Shown piece after piece: positions 62,697 to 64,000 of a DNA stretch of 64,000 bases. Positions within the stretch are counted from its first letter, which is position 1; each line of letters starts with the position of its first letter. The position numbers and the translations under genes are program-made. The notes under the pieces were generated by a model. That model saw nothing but the letters and a program-made list of their open reading frames with translations. It made no database searches and had not been told where the DNA came from. Origin of the DNA: Nonomuraea pusilla (GTDB lineage: Bacteria > Actinomycetota > Actinomycetes > Streptosporangiales > Streptosporangiaceae); assembly GCF_900109355.1 (NCBI RefSeq), contig NZ_FOBF01000010.1, positions 233,982 to 297,981 of the forward strand, read 5' to 3'.

Positions 62697-63674
62697 TCAG
62701 GCGGCCAGGGCTCTGGCAGGGGTGGGTGAGGTGAGCGATGTGCGGGTCGCTCCCTGGGTGGCGCAGAGCCAGTCGTTCAGTGAGCCGGTGAAGCCCGAGG
62801 GCGGACCCACGCGCAGGCAGGAGATGCGGCCGGTGCCCGGTGTGGGAGCGACCTTGAGACGGTGGACGCCGCCCGCCTGCCTCAGGACGTCGAGGTCGTC
62901 GCAGGGTGTCAGCCGTACGCCGAAGGGCAGGCCGGCGACGCCCCCCGAGAGGAAGGACTGGTCGGACGGCTGGATCTCCAGGTGGTCGTCGAGGGGGCGT
63001 TCGGCGGCGTGGGGGTGGGTGGACGTGAACGCCAGGTGGTCGGTGACCAGACGGTGGGCGACGGCGCGCAGGAGGTTCGTGGCGCACAGGTTGTGGGCGC
63101 AGGCGGCGCCGTCGATGGTGATCTCGGGGAGCGCGAAGCGGCGCAGGCCGCGCGAGGTGACGCGCAGGCAGGCGCAGGTGCCCGTGCCTGCAGGGTCCCA
63201 CGGCGGGCAGGTGGCGGAGTCGTGGACCTGGGTGTCCCAGGCGAGCCAGCCGTCGTCGAGGCGGAAGTTCGGCGGCTCGGCGGCGCAGCGCTCGCAGCCC
63301 GGCACGGCGCCGCCGATCACAGGGTCGATGAGCAGGCCCGCGCTCTCGGCGGCGACCGCGCGGGCCACGGCGCGCGCCGCTTGGACGGAGCCTGGAAGCT
63401 CGTGAGGGGACGCCGTGGACGACACCACCACGTGCTGTCTCATCCGGCGCAGGCGGGTGCGCTCGGTGTCGGGGAGGTCGATGCCGACGGGCTTCCAGGG
63501 GGAAGGGTGGTGGGTCACCCTCAGGGACTCAGACGCGAGTGAGACGGTCGCGGTGCGACCGTGCGGGCCGCCGACACGCCAGGGGACGAACGACTCGGCA
63601 TCGAAGCTCAGGTGCTCCATCGCGACGACGAACGTGGTGGTCAGTGTGCTCGGCAGGGTGAGCATGATCTTCAT
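62697..63674 (-). CDS. Unrecognised 325-residue protein
   Basis: The product has 325 residues without signal peptide or transmembrane helix. No domain was recognised. It begins MKIMLTLPSTLTTTFVVAME and contains VPGCERCAAEPP and CACLRVTSRGLR, a cysteine-containing region (Cys at about 140, 143, 173 and 175), and later HNLCATNLLRAVAHRLVTDH. The Cys spacing might bind a metal, which is speculative. ATG 63674 is chosen because the upstream codons of the longer frame are Pro/Arg-rich and repeat-bearing. It is transcribed towards the sigma factor and ends 396 bp before it. The C-terminus (TSLTSPTPARALAA) is unstructured. Confidence 0.7.
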   Translation of the reverse strand: MKIMLTLPSTLTTTFVVAMEHLSFDAESFVPWRVGGPHGRTATVSLASESLRVTHHPSPWKPVGIDLPDTERTRLRRMRQHVVVSSTASPHELPGSVQAARAVARAVAAESAGLLIDPVIGGAVPGCERCAAEPPNFRLDDGWLAWDTQVHDSATCPPWDPAGTGTCACLRVTSRGLRRFALPEITIDGAACAHNLCATNLLRAVAHRLVTDHLAFTSTHPHAAERPLDDHLEIQPSDQSFLSGGVAGLPFGVRLTPCDDLDVLRQAGGVHRLKVAPTPGTGRISCLRVGPPSGFTGSLNDWLCATQGATRTSLTSPTPARALAA

Positions 63675-64000
63675 CTGGGGCCTCCGTGGTCGGTGAGGCG
63701 TCCAGGATCGGGAATCGGCGGGGTGGGGCGGAGGGTCGAATGGCGTTCTGTGGATGAGCGCTGGTCGGGTGCTGACTCCTGTGGATGAGCGCTGGTCGGG
63801 GTGCTGACTCCTGTGGGCAAGCCGTGGTCCGCTTCCTCGGAGGCTGTCACAAGCCCTGGTCGGCCCCCGACTCGCAGACAACCAAACGCTTGGCTGTGCG
63901 GTGCGGATCGGGCGCGGGGGGCAGGGCGTTGGGGAAGGGGTGGCGGCGGCGGCGGGGTGGGCCGGTGGGTGGACGGGTTGGTGGCTGGGTGGCTGGGTGG
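63675..64000. other. Region upstream of the unrecognised gene to the window edge
   Basis: The 326 bp to the right edge hold no clear gene. They contain a 30/31-bp tandem direct repeat at 63748-63809 and a G-rich stretch near 63915-64000 with GGGTGG-type repeats. The promoter of the minus-strand gene at 62697-63674 should lie here. Confidence 0.5.
63748..63809. repeat. Two-copy tandem repeat of about 31 bp
   Basis: CTGTGGATGAGCGCTGGTCG with its continuation GGTGCTGACT occurs at 63748-63777 and again at 63779-63809, with one extra G in the second copy. It is a recent-looking duplication upstream of the unrecognised gene. Confidence 0.8.

Overview
The window comes from a high-GC actinomycete chromosome. 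The order of the core genes (ATP synthase, wecA, tsaC, prmC, prfA, rpmE, rho, thrB, thrC, hom, lysA, nrtL), the mismatch endonuclease NucS, the SigE-family sigma factor and the many ATGA or GTGA stop/start overlaps all fit Actinomycetia. The general flavour is Streptosporangiaceae (Nonomuraea-like), but the genus is an inference. No rRNA, tRNA, IS element, prophage or CRISPR array was recognised.

Layout. 1-2114: the 5' part of a 3-hydroxyacyl-CoA dehydrogenase gene, nucS and a TetR regulator. 2265-5813 (minus): an ABC exporter operon (ATPase, permease, orphan DesK-type histidine kinase) followed by a STAS-domain gene. 5959-6934: a PduO-type adenosyltransferase and a DUF2550 protein. 6962-14717 (minus): the complete F1Fo ATP synthase operon with two small AtpI/AtpZ-like proteins. 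14849-16138: wecA. 17032-20981 (minus): an unrecognised two-gene unit encoding a 1191-residue low-complexity protein and a small partner with WXG-like features. 21070-23964: tsaC, prmC, prfA, rpmE. 24183-27238: a secreted protein and a two-component system. 27380-31875: rho, thrB, thrC.

32035-43930 is dominated by cell-envelope glycosyltransferases: two related GT2 proteins facing each other, a third GT2, a coiled-coil/GT fusion and an asparagine-synthase-like PP-loop protein. Part of this cassette separates thrC from hom, which are usually adjacent; hom, lysA and nrtL follow. 44193-45941 is treS, 45928-49437 a PadR/LolD/FtsX-type exporter operon, and 49564-54431 an AglEFG-like sugar ABC importer with two lipoprotein genes and a permease carrying a predicted extracytoplasmic beta domain. 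The right part holds a secreted M1 peptidase, ung, a small acidic His-tailed protein, an MTH1187-family thiamine-binding protein, an extended degenerate repeat tract, a SnoaL-like protein, an FAD monooxygenase behind a palindromic promoter, a coupled sigma/membrane-protein pair preceded by an octanucleotide repeat, and an unrecognised 325-residue protein.

The housekeeping half combines energy generation, translation termination and threonine/lysine synthesis. The accessory part is about envelope polymer synthesis, trehalose/alpha-glucoside handling and surface proteins. The most unusual items are the giant low-complexity gene pair, the permease with an inserted beta domain, the glycosyltransferase cassette splitting the threonine genes, the repeat tract in front of the sigma factor, and several palindromic or hairpin elements in promoters and terminators.
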